Source: Candidatus Zhuqueibacterota bacterium (GTDB lineage Bacteria; Zhuqueibacterota; Zhuqueibacteria; Oceanimicrobiales; Oceanimicrobiaceae). From it: a stretch of DNA of 63,350 nucleotides. The translations under genes were made by a program, and so were the position numbers. Shown one piece after another: positions 18,201-26,082 of the stretch. The stretch is from the NCBI GenBank assembly GCA_029262005.1, contig JAJDAG010000040.1, positions 1 to 63,350 of the forward strand, in the 5' to 3' direction. The notes under the pieces were generated by a model. The model was not told where the DNA came from, made no database searches, and worked only from the letters and a program-made list of their open reading frames with translations. Every line of letters begins with the position of its first letter. The stretch's first letter is position 1.

Positions 18201-18370
18201 TGGGGAGAACCATAATAGGCGGACTGCTGACCTCAACCCTGCTTTCTTTGATCGCGGTGCCCTGGGCATACACCCTTTTCGATGACATGCGGGAGCACTT
18301 CCGCAAGCTCACAGCACTGTTCATGTCCAAGCGTGAACTTGATAGCGGTCACACTGCTGAAGTTGGATAG
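15215..18370 (+). CDS. RND efflux permease, second subunit
   Basis: A 1051-residue RND permease of normal length. It shows the typical opening NRPVTVMMSLVALLVIGGIA, FVQIPVELMPTG, the TM4 motif GMVVDNSIVVLENIYRKR with the proton-relay Asp, and the C-terminal GVVVNNAIVLIDLINRLR. It has no insert of the kind seen in the preceding permease. AAAGAGAGG precedes ATG 15215. With one adaptor and two different permeases, the operon resembles MdtABC-type pumps, in which two permeases form a mixed trimer; that assembly is inference. Confidence 0.92.
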   Translation: MVRSKNGLLPRFSVNRPVTVMMSLVALLVIGGIAFVQIPVELMPTGYAVPFLGVYTPYPNSNPQEVEEQIAKPIEEQIRTMNGVRRVSTSSSGGGCWTFIEFAQGADMDLAYAQLRDRMDRVRTELPEDVERVYLRKWSDGDEPILWIALVAKQPIDDPYLLVEQRLQKPLERIDGVAKVEISGAEEKSILIYIKQDMVKSYKVNLYEVIQQLRRDNFSISSGHVNEGGRKIFVRSLGKYRSLEDLQNLPIRGSNLKLRDIADVSYGIAEDNWRLRIDDSKAVTLEIYKESSANTVALCREVDKLLEEEFVNDPVLSGFRITTLFNQGSFIEDSVGNLQRTGLWGGLFAFCVLYFFLRRLRMTLIVNLAIPLSLLITLTVMFFLNWTLNLITMMGLMISIGMVVDNSIVVLENIYRKRAEGKGDREAALTGATEVGLAVTLATLTTVVVFLPLILMNDDTGFRFYMLRIGLPVMVALVASLVVAMVFIPLAATRIVSNRKVSEPGAVVKTNRAYQKTLSWAVRHRVEMAAIIVLVFASMMWVSQNIEQTDDTEGNINDFRFMFDMPDHFTMEEADALVGSVADSIKMKKEIYGVKTIMTKISNNFAEVRVFLHPSAKKDWYEIAYENLMIEFGLSERDVMTRASVIEDIQANMPKMPGVEVRTGWHRKEGEEASSVSLTLYGDDTKTLASLAKEVERRLRTIPEFVSIETDREKGASEIHLEINREQAKKYGISPNAITGTVQYALRGFPMPKFRTEEKEIDVHVQLREEDRKNLSQLKNLTFFTQSGKEIPLDAIAKFTITKGVGEIQRENSKTYLEIKANTTEDDIAGMYKKVDKAMAGFTMPYGYSWNKGQHFTRMHENNENAFFAIMLAACFVFLLMGFLFESFVLPLSVILSIPLSFFGAYWIMYLTSTPIDFMSQIGFVILVGVVVNNAIVLIDLINRLRNEGWTRYDAIMEAGKQRFRPILMTAFTTIGGLLPMAIGNASMIGIPYAPMGRTIIGGLLTSTLLSLIAVPWAYTLFDDMREHFRKLTALFMSKRELDSGHTAEVG

Positions 18371-18385
18371 CGGCATGAATGCCGC
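18370..18385 (+). other. Hairpin at the end of the RND operon
   Basis: GCGGCA (18370-18375) pairs with TGCCGC (18380-18385) around a TGAA loop, immediately at the stop codon of the last permease gene. A GC-rich stem is expected of a terminator, but there is no T-run after it. Confidence 0.3.
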
Positions 18386-18551
18386 CGGCGTTGGCCCTGT
18401 CTAATGGCTGAGTGACACCAATTTGTCTTTCTTTATTGCATGGGAATCTGCGCAATCATTCTTTGCCGGATTCCTGTGCGAGTTTGATGCCGGAAGCAAT
18501 TTGCCCGTTCCTCCCTTGCTTATCCCCAAATAATTCTGTAAATTGACGGTT

Positions 18552-19076
18552 ATGAAATATTGTAATCAATGTGGGCAAAAAGTGCAATTCGGCCCTGTGC
18601 CGGATGATGAAATGGAGCGGTATTTTTGTCCTGAGTGCAAAACGGTGCATTATCAGAACCCCAATGTAATCGTAGGTTGTATTCCGCGCTGGCAGGAGCA
18701 AATTTTGATGTGCAAGCGCGCCATCGAACCACGATACGGCAAATGGACATTGCCGGCAGGCTTTTTTGAAATCGGCGAGAAAGTAGAGGCCGGCGCTGCC
18801 CGTGAAACATTAGAGGAGGCCAACGCAAGGGTTGAAATCGTCCGTTTGTTTTCGGTGTACAGCCTGCCGCAGGTCGGCCAGGTTTATTTGATATTTCTGG
18901 CTAATTTGCTCGATTTAAATTTTTGCGCAGGTCACGAGAGCCTGGATGTAAAACTGTTTAAACCGGAAGAGATTCCGTGGGATGAAATGGCTTTCAGTGC
19001 CGTTTCTTTTGCAATAAAAAATTACATTGAAACAATGAAAACACCAACAACCGAAGTCTTTTTTGGTTCACTATAA
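18552..19076 (+). CDS. NUDIX hydrolase with N-terminal zinc ribbon
   Basis: A 174-residue protein. It starts with a four-cysteine ribbon (Cys4, Cys7, Cys26, Cys29). The NUDIX box follows as GFFEIGEKVEAGAARETLEEA with the metal-binding REx2EE glutamates. The usual Gly near the end of the box is replaced (EANA). These enzymes hydrolyse nucleoside diphosphate derivatives such as ADP-ribose or NADH; the SQPWPFPxS signature of NudC is absent. I chose ATG 18552 over a TTG nine bases upstream. Its stop codon overlaps the next start by one base, so the two genes are coupled. Confidence 0.88.
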   Translation: MKYCNQCGQKVQFGPVPDDEMERYFCPECKTVHYQNPNVIVGCIPRWQEQILMCKRAIEPRYGKWTLPAGFFEIGEKVEAGAARETLEEANARVEIVRLFSVYSLPQVGQVYLIFLANLLDLNFCAGHESLDVKLFKPEEIPWDEMAFSAVSFAIKNYIETMKTPTTEVFFGSL

Positions 19077-19366
19077 TGAAATATGAAATAAGAATCACTG
19101 AAAATTTGCGCGATTTGTGCATGCAAATAGAAAAAATAAAAACGGCCTCCAATTCGGTATCCGTCAGACAGCGAAGCGAGTTTGAGTGCCAGATAGACTT
19201 GCTTTTCGCCAAACAGGATCTGGCGGAGGCCAGACTGAGAAGGTTATCCCAAACCACCGACCTGAAAGAACGCGAGGAACTTAAGGTTGGCCTGGATTGT
19301 GTTTGTCGCGAGATTGAAAATGCCATAGATAGTGCATGGGCTAAGCTGGGACCATCTTGGCAGTAA
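19076..19366 (+). CDS. Small helical protein coupled to NUDIX gene
   Basis: A 96-residue protein I do not recognise. It is almost wholly alpha-helical by composition, with heptad-like spacing of Leu and Ala (about 30-90), many Arg/Glu pairs and no signal peptide or membrane segment. Its ATG overlaps the TAA of the NUDIX gene by one base, which is good evidence that it is translated and co-regulated with it. It may be a coiled-coil partner; no function is assigned. Confidence 0.65.
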   Translation: MKYEIRITENLRDLCMQIEKIKTASNSVSVRQRSEFECQIDLLFAKQDLAEARLRRLSQTTDLKEREELKVGLDCVCREIENAIDSAWAKLGPSWQ

Positions 19367-19412
19367 TTTGTCCGAAATTTTTCTAATTCTGCTGCCGTTA
19401 CGTCTGCGAAAC

Positions 19413-20063
19413 TCATCCTGTGACAATCTCTCCGTTATCATCCAATTCCGGGTAGGGCAAATTTCGCCGGCGGTGGTGTTCAGCTATTTGTGGGTGCGCC
19501 CACTCGAATAACAACTTTTTGTAAGGGGCGTTTCCGATAGTTTGCCGGTCATAAAATCCTGCTGCCTCCCTTTGTCGTTTCGCCTCGAACAGTATGATTG
19601 CAGTGGCCACTGAAACATTCAATGATTGCACCATACCGAGCAGAGGAATCGCAATAAAGCCGTCTGCTTTCAGCTTGGCTTCTTCTGACAAACCCTGAAG
19701 TTCTGCACCGATTACAATGGCTATTGGTTTTGTGTAGTCGATCTTCTGAAAGTCGATGGCTTCTTCAACCGGATGCGCGCATAAAATGGTTTTTCCCTCT
19801 TTGCGCATTTGGGCATAAGCGGCTGTGATTGTCTTATGTGTTTTTACATCAAGCCACTTTTCGCAACCGCGGGCAACATTTTTTCTTATGTGCAGTCTAT
19901 TTTCCCCGGAAATGGCATGCACGGTTTGGATACCTACAGCATCACAGCTCCTGACAATGGCAGCAAGATTATGTGTTTTTTGCACGCAATCCATGAGTAC
20001 GGTCAAATCCGGCTGTCGTCGTTGTAGAATTAATTGCAGTTTTTGAAATCGCTCAGGTGTCAT
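19413..20063 (-). CDS. trmH: tRNA (guanosine-2'-O)-methyltransferase TrmH
   Basis: A 216-residue SpoU/SPOUT methyltransferase that modifies the ribose of G18 in the tRNA D-loop. Motif 1 reads TVLMDCVQKTHNLAAIVRSCDAVG in pieces, with the catalytic Arg in IVRSCDA. Motif 2 is PIAIVIGAELQGLSEEA. Motif 3 is IPLLGMVQSLNVSVATAI, which forms the AdoMet-binding knot. Length and order fit TrmH of the E. coli type. The ATG at 20063 has a candidate promoter 33-61 bp upstream. Confidence 0.92.
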   Translation of the reverse strand: MTPERFQKLQLILQRRQPDLTVLMDCVQKTHNLAAIVRSCDAVGIQTVHAISGENRLHIRKNVARGCEKWLDVKTHKTITAAYAQMRKEGKTILCAHPVEEAIDFQKIDYTKPIAIVIGAELQGLSEEAKLKADGFIAIPLLGMVQSLNVSVATAIILFEAKRQREAAGFYDRQTIGNAPYKKLLFEWAHPQIAEHHRRRNLPYPELDDNGEIVTG

Positions 20064-20095
20064 TGTCTTGAACTCTTGTCGGTTGTAAATTTGTA

Positions 20096-20124
20096 AAGAT
20101 AGGATTTACTGATTTCAACTTCAA
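20096..20124 (-). promoter_or_regulatory. Candidate trmH promoter
   Basis: On the minus strand TTGAAG (20124-20119), 17 nt, TATCTT (20101-20096), with the ATG at 20063. On the opposite strand a weaker pair TTGTGG (20308-20313) and TATATT (20332-20337) with an 18-nt spacer could serve the sugar kinase. The 313-bp divergent gap 20064-20376 otherwise shows no gene. Confidence 0.45.
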
Positions 20125-20376
20125 GGTCATAGCTGCTTTCTGACATTTTCTGTTTTGCTCTGCAAGGCTGCGTGCCGGATTAGCATAAAATGATGATGGC
20201 TTGATCAATTCACAAATCGACAATTTACGGTCATAAATTATGAATCGGGTTGTCACTCAGAAGGAATCTTTGTCATAAAGTAAACTGTTGTGAATTATTC
20301 AGGATAGTTGTGGCATCTTGATTTCAAGTTTTATATTTTCGCTTTACCCGACCCTTAAGAATGAGAGAAAATTGAC

Positions 20377-21261
20377 ATGTTAAAGCTCGGCATGGATCTT
20401 GGCGGCACTAAAATAGAAGGCGTCGTTCTCGATGAAAATCACAACCAGGTGTTCAGGCAGCGTATCCCCACTGAACAGGCGCTCGGATATGAGCACATCC
20501 TTGAAAATATCGCTAAACTTTATGGACGAATGATTCGTGAGACCGGCAAAAGTGAACATACTCTTGGCATTGGCACACCAGGTGCGATTTCCCCGCGTAC
20601 AGGCCTCATGCGCAATTCAAATACGCTTTGTTTAAACGAAATGCCTCTGAAAGAAGATCTTGAGGAACGCCTCAAGCGTAATTTATGTATTCAGAATGAT
20701 GCCAACTGTTTTGCCATGGCAGAAGCCTTGGCAGGCGCCGGTGTTGGCAAAGACCTTGTGTTTGGCGTCATTATGGGAACCGGGTGTGGTGGCGGCATCA
20801 TTTACCGGGGAGAGGTTTTGACGGGCATGCACGCGATTGCCGGCGAATGGGGACACACCAGCATCGATCCGACCGGTCCGGAATGTTATTGTGGCGCGCG
20901 CGGTTGTATTGAGACATTCATCAGCGGCGGCGGGCTTGAAAATTGGTATGAGCGAGAGTTTGGCGCACGCCTGTCAGCACACAACATTGTCCTCGGTTAT
21001 CAGCATGGTGATGCTGCCTGTAATTCGCTCGTACCCAAATTTTTTCATTGTTTCGGCCGCGCCCTCGCTAATCTGATCAGCCTTCTTGACCCCGATGTTG
21101 TCGTGCTTGGCGGGGGTCTGTCAAATTTTGACGAACTTTACACTATCGGTGCAAATGAAGTCAGGAAACGTGTGTTCAGCGACTTTTGTGATACTCCCAT
21201 TGTAAAAAATCAACTCGGTGATTCAGCCGGCGTCATCGGCGCAGCTTTAATAGGTGTCTGA
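20377..21261 (+). CDS. ROK family sugar kinase (fructokinase/glucokinase-like)
   Basis: A 294-residue kinase that phosphorylates a hexose with ATP. It has the N-terminal phosphate loop MDLGGTKIEG (about 5-14), the RNSNTLCLNEMPL segment typical of the Mak/fructokinase branch, and catalytic Asp in QNDANCFAMAEA. The ROK zinc motif GHTSIDPTGPECYCGARGC is followed by IETFISG, then ADP-binding VVVLGGGLSN. The conserved elements are all present. The exact sugar (fructose, mannose or glucose) is not readable. It stands alone, divergent from trmH. Confidence 0.9.
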   Translation: MLKLGMDLGGTKIEGVVLDENHNQVFRQRIPTEQALGYEHILENIAKLYGRMIRETGKSEHTLGIGTPGAISPRTGLMRNSNTLCLNEMPLKEDLEERLKRNLCIQNDANCFAMAEALAGAGVGKDLVFGVIMGTGCGGGIIYRGEVLTGMHAIAGEWGHTSIDPTGPECYCGARGCIETFISGGGLENWYEREFGARLSAHNIVLGYQHGDAACNSLVPKFFHCFGRALANLISLLDPDVVVLGGGLSNFDELYTIGANEVRKRVFSDFCDTPIVKNQLGDSAGVIGAALIGV

Positions 21262-21330
21262 TAATTCAGGCGCAATCAAACCAGAAATTATAGTAGCCGT
21301 TAGTTTGACCCGGCCGTTGTGCCCCGCTCC

Positions 21331-21828
21331 TCAATCTGTTGCAATACGTGACTTTAAGTAAGATTTAAGCATATCCAAAGCGGAAACTACCCCGACAATT
21401 TCTTCCCCATTAAATACGAACAGGCGGTGAATATGGGCGGACACTAAGATCCGGGCGATTTCCTTCAAACTCGTTGCTTCATCTACATGGTAAACAAAGG
21501 GTGTCATGATATCCTTGGCAGTCATGGTTTCACTTTCTTCCAGGTGAAAGCCGGTCAATTCTTCGGAATCAAATTGCGGAGACAATGTTCGCAGTATGTT
21601 GTTTGCTGCAATTTTATCTGATATGATGTGTTCACGTCGTGGCTCGTTGCGCACAATATCGTTTAAAGTTACCACGCCGATGGGTACACCCTGTTCATTT
21701 ACCACGGGCGCTCCAGAAATCATTCTCCCGGTCAAAAGATCTGATATTTCTTCAATTGATGCGTTTTCCTGGATAGTTACGACTGGGGTTTGCATGATAT
21801 CTCTGGCTGAAAGTCCAACACTAAACAT
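21331..21828 (-). CDS. Tandem CBS-domain protein
   Basis: A 165-residue protein consisting of two CBS motifs: about 10-65 (ARDIMQTPVVTIQENASIEE, then GAPVVNEQGVPIGVVTLNDI) and about 105-160 (AKDIMTPFVYHVDEATSLKE, then HRLFVFNGEEIVGVVSALDM). Paired CBS domains bind adenosine nucleotides and usually regulate a partner. No catalytic domain is attached. GGAGAAA precedes the ATG. The neighbouring genes give no obvious partner. Confidence 0.9.
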   Translation of the reverse strand: MFSVGLSARDIMQTPVVTIQENASIEEISDLLTGRMISGAPVVNEQGVPIGVVTLNDIVRNEPRREHIISDKIAANNILRTLSPQFDSEELTGFHLEESETMTAKDIMTPFVYHVDEATSLKEIARILVSAHIHRLFVFNGEEIVGVVSALDMLKSYLKSRIATD

Positions 21829-22097
21829 AGCATTTTCTCCAATTTATGTTTGAGAGAGACGGGGTGGCTTGGTGAATTGTATTGTGTTTTTCAGTTGAAC
21901 CCAGTGATACTTGTGGATTCGACAATTGTAGACAGCTTAGTAGATTGGCAGGAAATAGCATTGCCCACATAAGGTGGTCTCATTTTGGCAGAAGCAATGT
22001 CCGGTAATGCCGGTGTTGTAAACTACAGAAATGTAATTTCGAATTCAAGGAAAAATGTGCCGTTTTTGCAGAATCGAAAAAATAAGGAGTCATGTCT

Positions 22098-22796
22098 TCA
22101 GAGAGCGTTCAGAGCTTTATGCAACTTCTTCATAAAAATGGGACGCGGCACTTCAACTGCGCCAAAACTAGTTAGCAATGGCGTCAACATCTGTATGTCC
22201 ATCCAGGTTAAGCCCAGGTTTTTCAAGTGGGAAGCTGCATTTAGGAGGGTAAACTTGGAGGCATTGTTCTCCAGGTAGAACATGCTTTCGCCCGCAAAAT
22301 ATTTTCCGATGAGCACGCCATACATGCCGCCAACGAGTTTTCCACCGGCATTGTAGGTTTCGAAGCAATGCGCGAAGCCGGCATTGTGAAAATTGATGTA
22401 GGCCGATATCATCGAAGAAGTGATCCAGGTACCACTTTGGTTTTTTCGGTTTTGATTGTTCGCGCAAGCGGTAATGACTTGTTGAAAGTTGTTATTTACC
22501 TTAAAGGTGAATAAGTCCTTTTTTAGTGCACGAACCAATCGTTTCGGAATATGCAGTGAATCAAATTCGAGGATTGCGCGGCGTGGTGGCGCGAACCAGA
22601 GAATCGGCTCATTTTCGCTGGAGGGCCAGGGGAAGATGCCGCTACGGTAGGCTAGCTCAAGTGATGCAACCTCAAGATCACCGCCAAAGGCAAGCATGCC
22701 GCTTTCCGGATCCGCTGTTTCAACAGATGGGAATTCAACAATCACGCTCATGCACCGTTTCGATTGGACTGACTGCTTGTACTGCTCAAAATACAT
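22098..22796 (-). CDS. aat: Leucyl/phenylalanyl-tRNA--protein transferase
   Basis: A 232-residue enzyme of the N-end rule pathway that moves Leu or Phe from tRNA to proteins with N-terminal Arg or Lys. The family core is clear: GMLAFGGDLEVASLELAYRS, GIFPWPSSENEPILWFAPPRRAIL, later GTWITSSMISAY and GGMYGVLIGKYFAGESMF. A second in-frame ATG at 22751 (MSVIVEFPSV) is a possible alternative start. The plus-strand candidate RNA at 23001-23115 lies just upstream of the gene. Confidence 0.92.
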   Translation of the reverse strand: MYFEQYKQSVQSKRCMSVIVEFPSVETADPESGMLAFGGDLEVASLELAYRSGIFPWPSSENEPILWFAPPRRAILEFDSLHIPKRLVRALKKDLFTFKVNNNFQQVITACANNQNRKNQSGTWITSSMISAYINFHNAGFAHCFETYNAGGKLVGGMYGVLIGKYFAGESMFYLENNASKFTLLNAASHLKNLGLTWMDIQMLTPLLTSFGAVEVPRPIFMKKLHKALNAL

Positions 22797-23000
22797 GCTC
22801 TTAAAAAAAGAATCAACAGCAAATTATGTTGGTGGTTAAAAGTTAAAGCTGGTAGAAATGATGACCGATAGGTTTTAGGAACGGGACAAAACGTTGCTAT
22901 GTTTTTCTGGAAACTGAGCAGTCGAAGCCAGTTTCAACTGCTGAGAATGCCGTACTTTTCAAAGACGTCACGATATTGGTTGTGACGCACAGTATTTTGT

Positions 23001-23115
23001 CGGGCACTTGAACCTCAAGAGAGACTGAAGCGTTGAGCGGTGTCGGGTCTGAAGTCGAATCAGTCTACAACATGTGTTGGAAGCGGAAGCGGCGAGGTTT
23101 GAGTGCCCGTTTTTT
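23001..23115 (+). ncRNA. Candidate structured RNA ending in a U-run
   Basis: The 16 nt at 23001-23016 pair completely with 23094-23109 when read as plus-strand RNA, using two adjacent G-U wobbles. On the minus strand these would be A-C mismatches, so the structure favours plus-strand transcription. Six Ts follow directly (23110-23115). Inside, AGACTGA (23022-23028) pairs with TCAGTCT (23060-23066). Upstream, GAAACTG/CAGTTTC (22910-22916/22929-22935) and AGCAGT/ACTGCT (22917-22922/22937-22942) interleave, so the RNA may start earlier. It fills a 326-bp gap between aat and queD. I found no match to 6S, SRP or tmRNA consensus. Confidence 0.4.
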
Positions 23116-23122
23116 GCCGTTC

Positions 23123-23449
23123 CTACAATTCCGCCCATTTACCTTCACCTTCCCACACACGGACTGTAAACGCAAAGCTCAGTAGTTCTTGCAGTCGGCT
23201 GTGCAATAGCTCACAAATATTTTCCACTGAAGGATAATCCATGAAATCGTTCAACGATTTGTGATCATAGTCCTGCAGCATGTCTTCAATCGTGCGTTTC
23301 ATGTCGCCAAAATCGATGACCATGCCATTTTTTATTTCGCCTTCAATAACCACTTCTATTTTATATGTGTGGCCATGCAGTTGTCCGCATTTTGGGTGCT
23401 CCGGCAGATAGTGGGCGCAATCAATGTAGTGTGTTGTGCCAAGTTTCAT
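23123..23449 (-). CDS. queD: 6-carboxy-5,6,7,8-tetrahydropterin synthase (QueD)
   Basis: A 108-residue enzyme of the 6-pyruvoyl-tetrahydropterin synthase fold, on the path from GTP to queuosine. Zinc-binding His are in CAHYLPEHP and CGQLHGHTY, the latter also giving the catalytic Cys. The DYDHKSLND and PSVENICELL segments and the substrate-binding Glu in VRVWEGEGK are all present. It lies 6 bp downstream of the yajQ stop, so the two are probably one transcript. It ends with TAG. Confidence 0.92.
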   Translation of the reverse strand: MKLGTTHYIDCAHYLPEHPKCGQLHGHTYKIEVVIEGEIKNGMVIDFGDMKRTIEDMLQDYDHKSLNDFMDYPSVENICELLHSRLQELLSFAFTVRVWEGEGKWAEL

Positions 23450-23455
23450 TCGTTG

Positions 23456-23938
23456 TCAATCTCGATAGTTGATAAATTGCAGAGGAATATCGAGCTTTGA
23501 TTCCTTCAGCAGTGCAATTACTTCTTGTAAATCATCTCTTTTTTTTCCAGTAACCCTGACTTTTTCTCCCTGGATGGCTGCTTGTACTTTTAGCTTGGCG
23601 ACTTTAATGATTTTCACAATTTTTTTCGCCATTTCCTTCTCTACACCCTCAAGAACGGTAAGTTGTTGCCGTGAACCCTTCCCGTGGATTTCCAGCTTTC
23701 CCAACTCAAGTGCTTTTAAATCAATTTTACGTTTTGCCATTTTTGTGTAAAGAATATCAAGCATCTGCTAAATCTGAAATTCGCTGTCTCCGTGCAGCAT
23801 TATTTCGTTGCCGTTGTGTTCAAAGCGCGCGCCGGTTCCTTTAAAATCGAACCGTGTGGAAACTTCGCGACTGGCCTGATCTACGGAGTTGGTCACTTCC
23901 TGCATGTCAACTTCTGAAACGATATCGAATGATGGCAT
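23456..23938 (-). pseudogene. yajQ: yajQ with in-frame amber codon at position 57
   Basis: The frame from ATG 23938 (preceded by AAAGGAGA) reads [15 protein letters not shown], the exact family start, and continues through HGDSEFQI. It then meets TAG at 23770-23768 and resumes in the same frame as QMLDILYTKMAKRKIDLK through to NYRD and TGA. In E. coli YajQ the matching segment is SDFQVNQLLDIL, so a single residue is replaced by the amber codon. The total of 160 sense codons matches the usual length of about 163. YajQ/UPF0234 proteins bind nucleotides (c-di-GMP in some bacteria). Possibilities are a nonsense mutation, a sequencing error, suppression, or reinitiation at ATG 23764. Confidence 0.9.
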
Positions 23939-24058
23939 GGGGATTCTCCTTTAGTATTTTATTCAATATTTTTCTATTTCCCTCAGGACAAAATATGGAT
24001 AAACAAGACTTAAGTCAAGGGAGAGGGCACTGAATTCTGATATTGAGCGGCTCTGTGT

Positions 24059-25810
24059 TTAAATTCTCGCTTGATACGTGTATAATTGATAATACCTTCC
24101 TTTTTTCTCAATCAGTTCATCGTGGGTGCCGCGCTCTGCAATTTTACCAGCCTCGATTACCAGAATTTGCGTCGCCTGACGAATCGTGCTCAACCGGTGG
24201 GCAATAACAAAAGTGGTGCGGCCTTTCATTAACTGGGTCAGGCTCTCCTGAATAAACAACTCACTTTCTGTGTCCAGATTTGAGGTTGCTTCGTCTAAAA
24301 TAAGGATACGTGGATCGGCCAGTAACGCCCGCGCAATTGCTACTCGCTGACGTTGGCCTCCGGACAGTTTAACACCACGCTCACCAATCAATGTGTCCAG
24401 GCCGTCGTCAAAACGATCAGTGAATTCTTTCACATGCGCAGCTTTGACAGCCGCGAGCACGTCATTTTCGCCGGCGTCAGGCCGCGCGAACAAAATGTTT
24501 TCACGAATGGTACCTTCGTAGAGAAAATCATCTTGAAGCACAACCCCGAGACGTGAACGGTAAGAATCTAGTTTTACGCAGGCAAGGTCATGGCCGTCGA
24601 TGCTGACTGTGCCCTCTTTGGGTTCAAGAAAAGAGGCGGCCAAACCGGCAATAGTCGTTTTGCCCGAGCCTGAACTGCCAACCAGTGCCGTGACGGTACC
24701 AACCGGTGCATCGAAGCTGATGTTACTAAGAACATCGTGGCCTTCCTCGTAAGAGAAAGAAATATTGCTGAAAGTCACATTCCCTTTCAGCTCACTCAGT
24801 TCAATGGTTCGATTCGGCTCACTGTTCTCCTGGGCCTGACTTAGAATTTCCTCCGTACGGTCCAGGCCGGCAAACGCTTCGGTAATTTGGCTGCCGACAT
24901 TGCTCATTTGTAGAATAGGGGCAACCAGAAAGCCAAGATAAAGCGTAAAGGCGAAGAAGTCACCCAGTGTCATATTATTATCTAAAATGAGAGTGCCGCC
25001 AATGCCCATAATGCCGACACTGGCCAGGCCGAGCAGCAGGGTTGCCGAGCTTGTAACCAGGCTTGTTGTGGTTAGTGATGCTTTTACATTCTGAAAGATA
25101 CGGTTAACGCCTCTCTCGAAGACCTTGATTTCCTGCCGCTCTGCGTTGAAGCCTTTGATGACGCGAATACCGCCAAGAGATTCAGTCAAACGGCCGGTCA
25201 CATCCGCGTTTATTTTTCCGCGTTCTCTGAATATAGGGCGAATTTTACCAAATGCTTTTAACGAAATAAAACCGAAGACGACCATCGGAGCCAATGTATA
25301 CAACGTCATCCAGGCATTGATTTTCACCAAAATGACAAGAGAGGCGATGGATGTCAAAATGCCGCCGAACAATTGAACCAACCCGGTTCCTACAAGATTA
25401 CGTACACCTTCAACATCGCTCATGATGCGGGATACAAGCTCACCGGATTTGGTGTTATCGAAAAAGCGCAGCGGCAAATATATGATGTGCTTCTGCACCT
25501 GCGAACGTAACTCCGAAATGAGATGCTGTGCTTCCACACTCAAAAGACGGGTGAGGAAAAATGAGGTAGAAGATTGCACAAACAGAGCCCCGGTGACTGC
25601 CAGAAGAATAAGCTTAAGTAGATCCCGGTCGCCGTGGACGATGACATTGTCGATTAAATACTTGCTGGCACCGGGCAGAACCAGACTGGATGCGCGATTT
25701 ATTATGATTAGAACGAGGCCAAGAAGAAGCAGCTTTCGTCGCGGCCAAATAATATTCTTAAAAGCGTAGCGGACTGTTCTCAGTGACGTTTTCTTTTTGT
25801 TAGCGGACAT
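24059..25810 (-). CDS. ABC exporter, MsbA-like (fused permease-ATPase)
   Basis: A 583-residue half-transporter. Residues about 20-320 form the six-helix exporter domain. The ATPase follows with Walker A GSSGSGKTT, Q-loop GVVLQDDFLYEGTI, signature LSGGQRQRVAIARAL, Walker B ILILDEATSNLD and H-loop IAHRLST. The overall pattern fits lipid A flippase MsbA and related lipid or drug exporters, which act as homodimers in the inner membrane. ATG 25810 is preferred; a TTG three codons earlier is possible. It stands between yajQ and typA as its own unit. Substrate assignment is inference. Confidence 0.9.
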   Translation of the reverse strand: MSANKKKTSLRTVRYAFKNIIWPRRKLLLLGLVLIIINRASSLVLPGASKYLIDNVIVHGDRDLLKLILLAVTGALFVQSSTSFFLTRLLSVEAQHLISELRSQVQKHIIYLPLRFFDNTKSGELVSRIMSDVEGVRNLVGTGLVQLFGGILTSIASLVILVKINAWMTLYTLAPMVVFGFISLKAFGKIRPIFRERGKINADVTGRLTESLGGIRVIKGFNAERQEIKVFERGVNRIFQNVKASLTTTSLVTSSATLLLGLASVGIMGIGGTLILDNNMTLGDFFAFTLYLGFLVAPILQMSNVGSQITEAFAGLDRTEEILSQAQENSEPNRTIELSELKGNVTFSNISFSYEEGHDVLSNISFDAPVGTVTALVGSSGSGKTTIAGLAASFLEPKEGTVSIDGHDLACVKLDSYRSRLGVVLQDDFLYEGTIRENILFARPDAGENDVLAAVKAAHVKEFTDRFDDGLDTLIGERGVKLSGGQRQRVAIARALLADPRILILDEATSNLDTESELFIQESLTQLMKGRTTFVIAHRLSTIRQATQILVIEAGKIAERGTHDELIEKKGRYYQLYTYQARI

Positions 25811-26082
25811 AATGCTCAATATTTTTTGGGTTGTTAGCTAGTGATTAACGGAAAACACTCGTCCGGGTCATTTTAGACAAATGTCTACACTTCAGTTCCT
25901 CACCCTGGATAACGAGTTCGGCATGACAAAAATCTCTGAGTTTCCGACCAGGCGCTCTCTGAACATAAATTTAAGCCTGACGCATTGTTTTTTTCATGCC
26001 GCAGCCTTAAACTGCGGGACAAGATGTTGAGTAGAATTGCCGGCCTTGCTTTCAATCAAACAAGCCGGCGTGAAAACCCATG

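Noticed and set aside
22797-23115. Identification of the structured region as 6S, SRP, tmRNA or a preQ1 riboswitch
   Set aside because: Size, conserved loops and orientation do not match: no SRP GGAAG/AGCAG loop, no tmRNA tag frame, and a preQ1 element would need to precede queD on the other strand.
23768-23770. Global reassignment of UAG to an amino acid
   Set aside because: TAG ends several genes at their expected C-terminus in this window (higA, queD, the second RND permease, an ABC-2 permease, the 1640-residue protein), so at most occasional suppression is possible.
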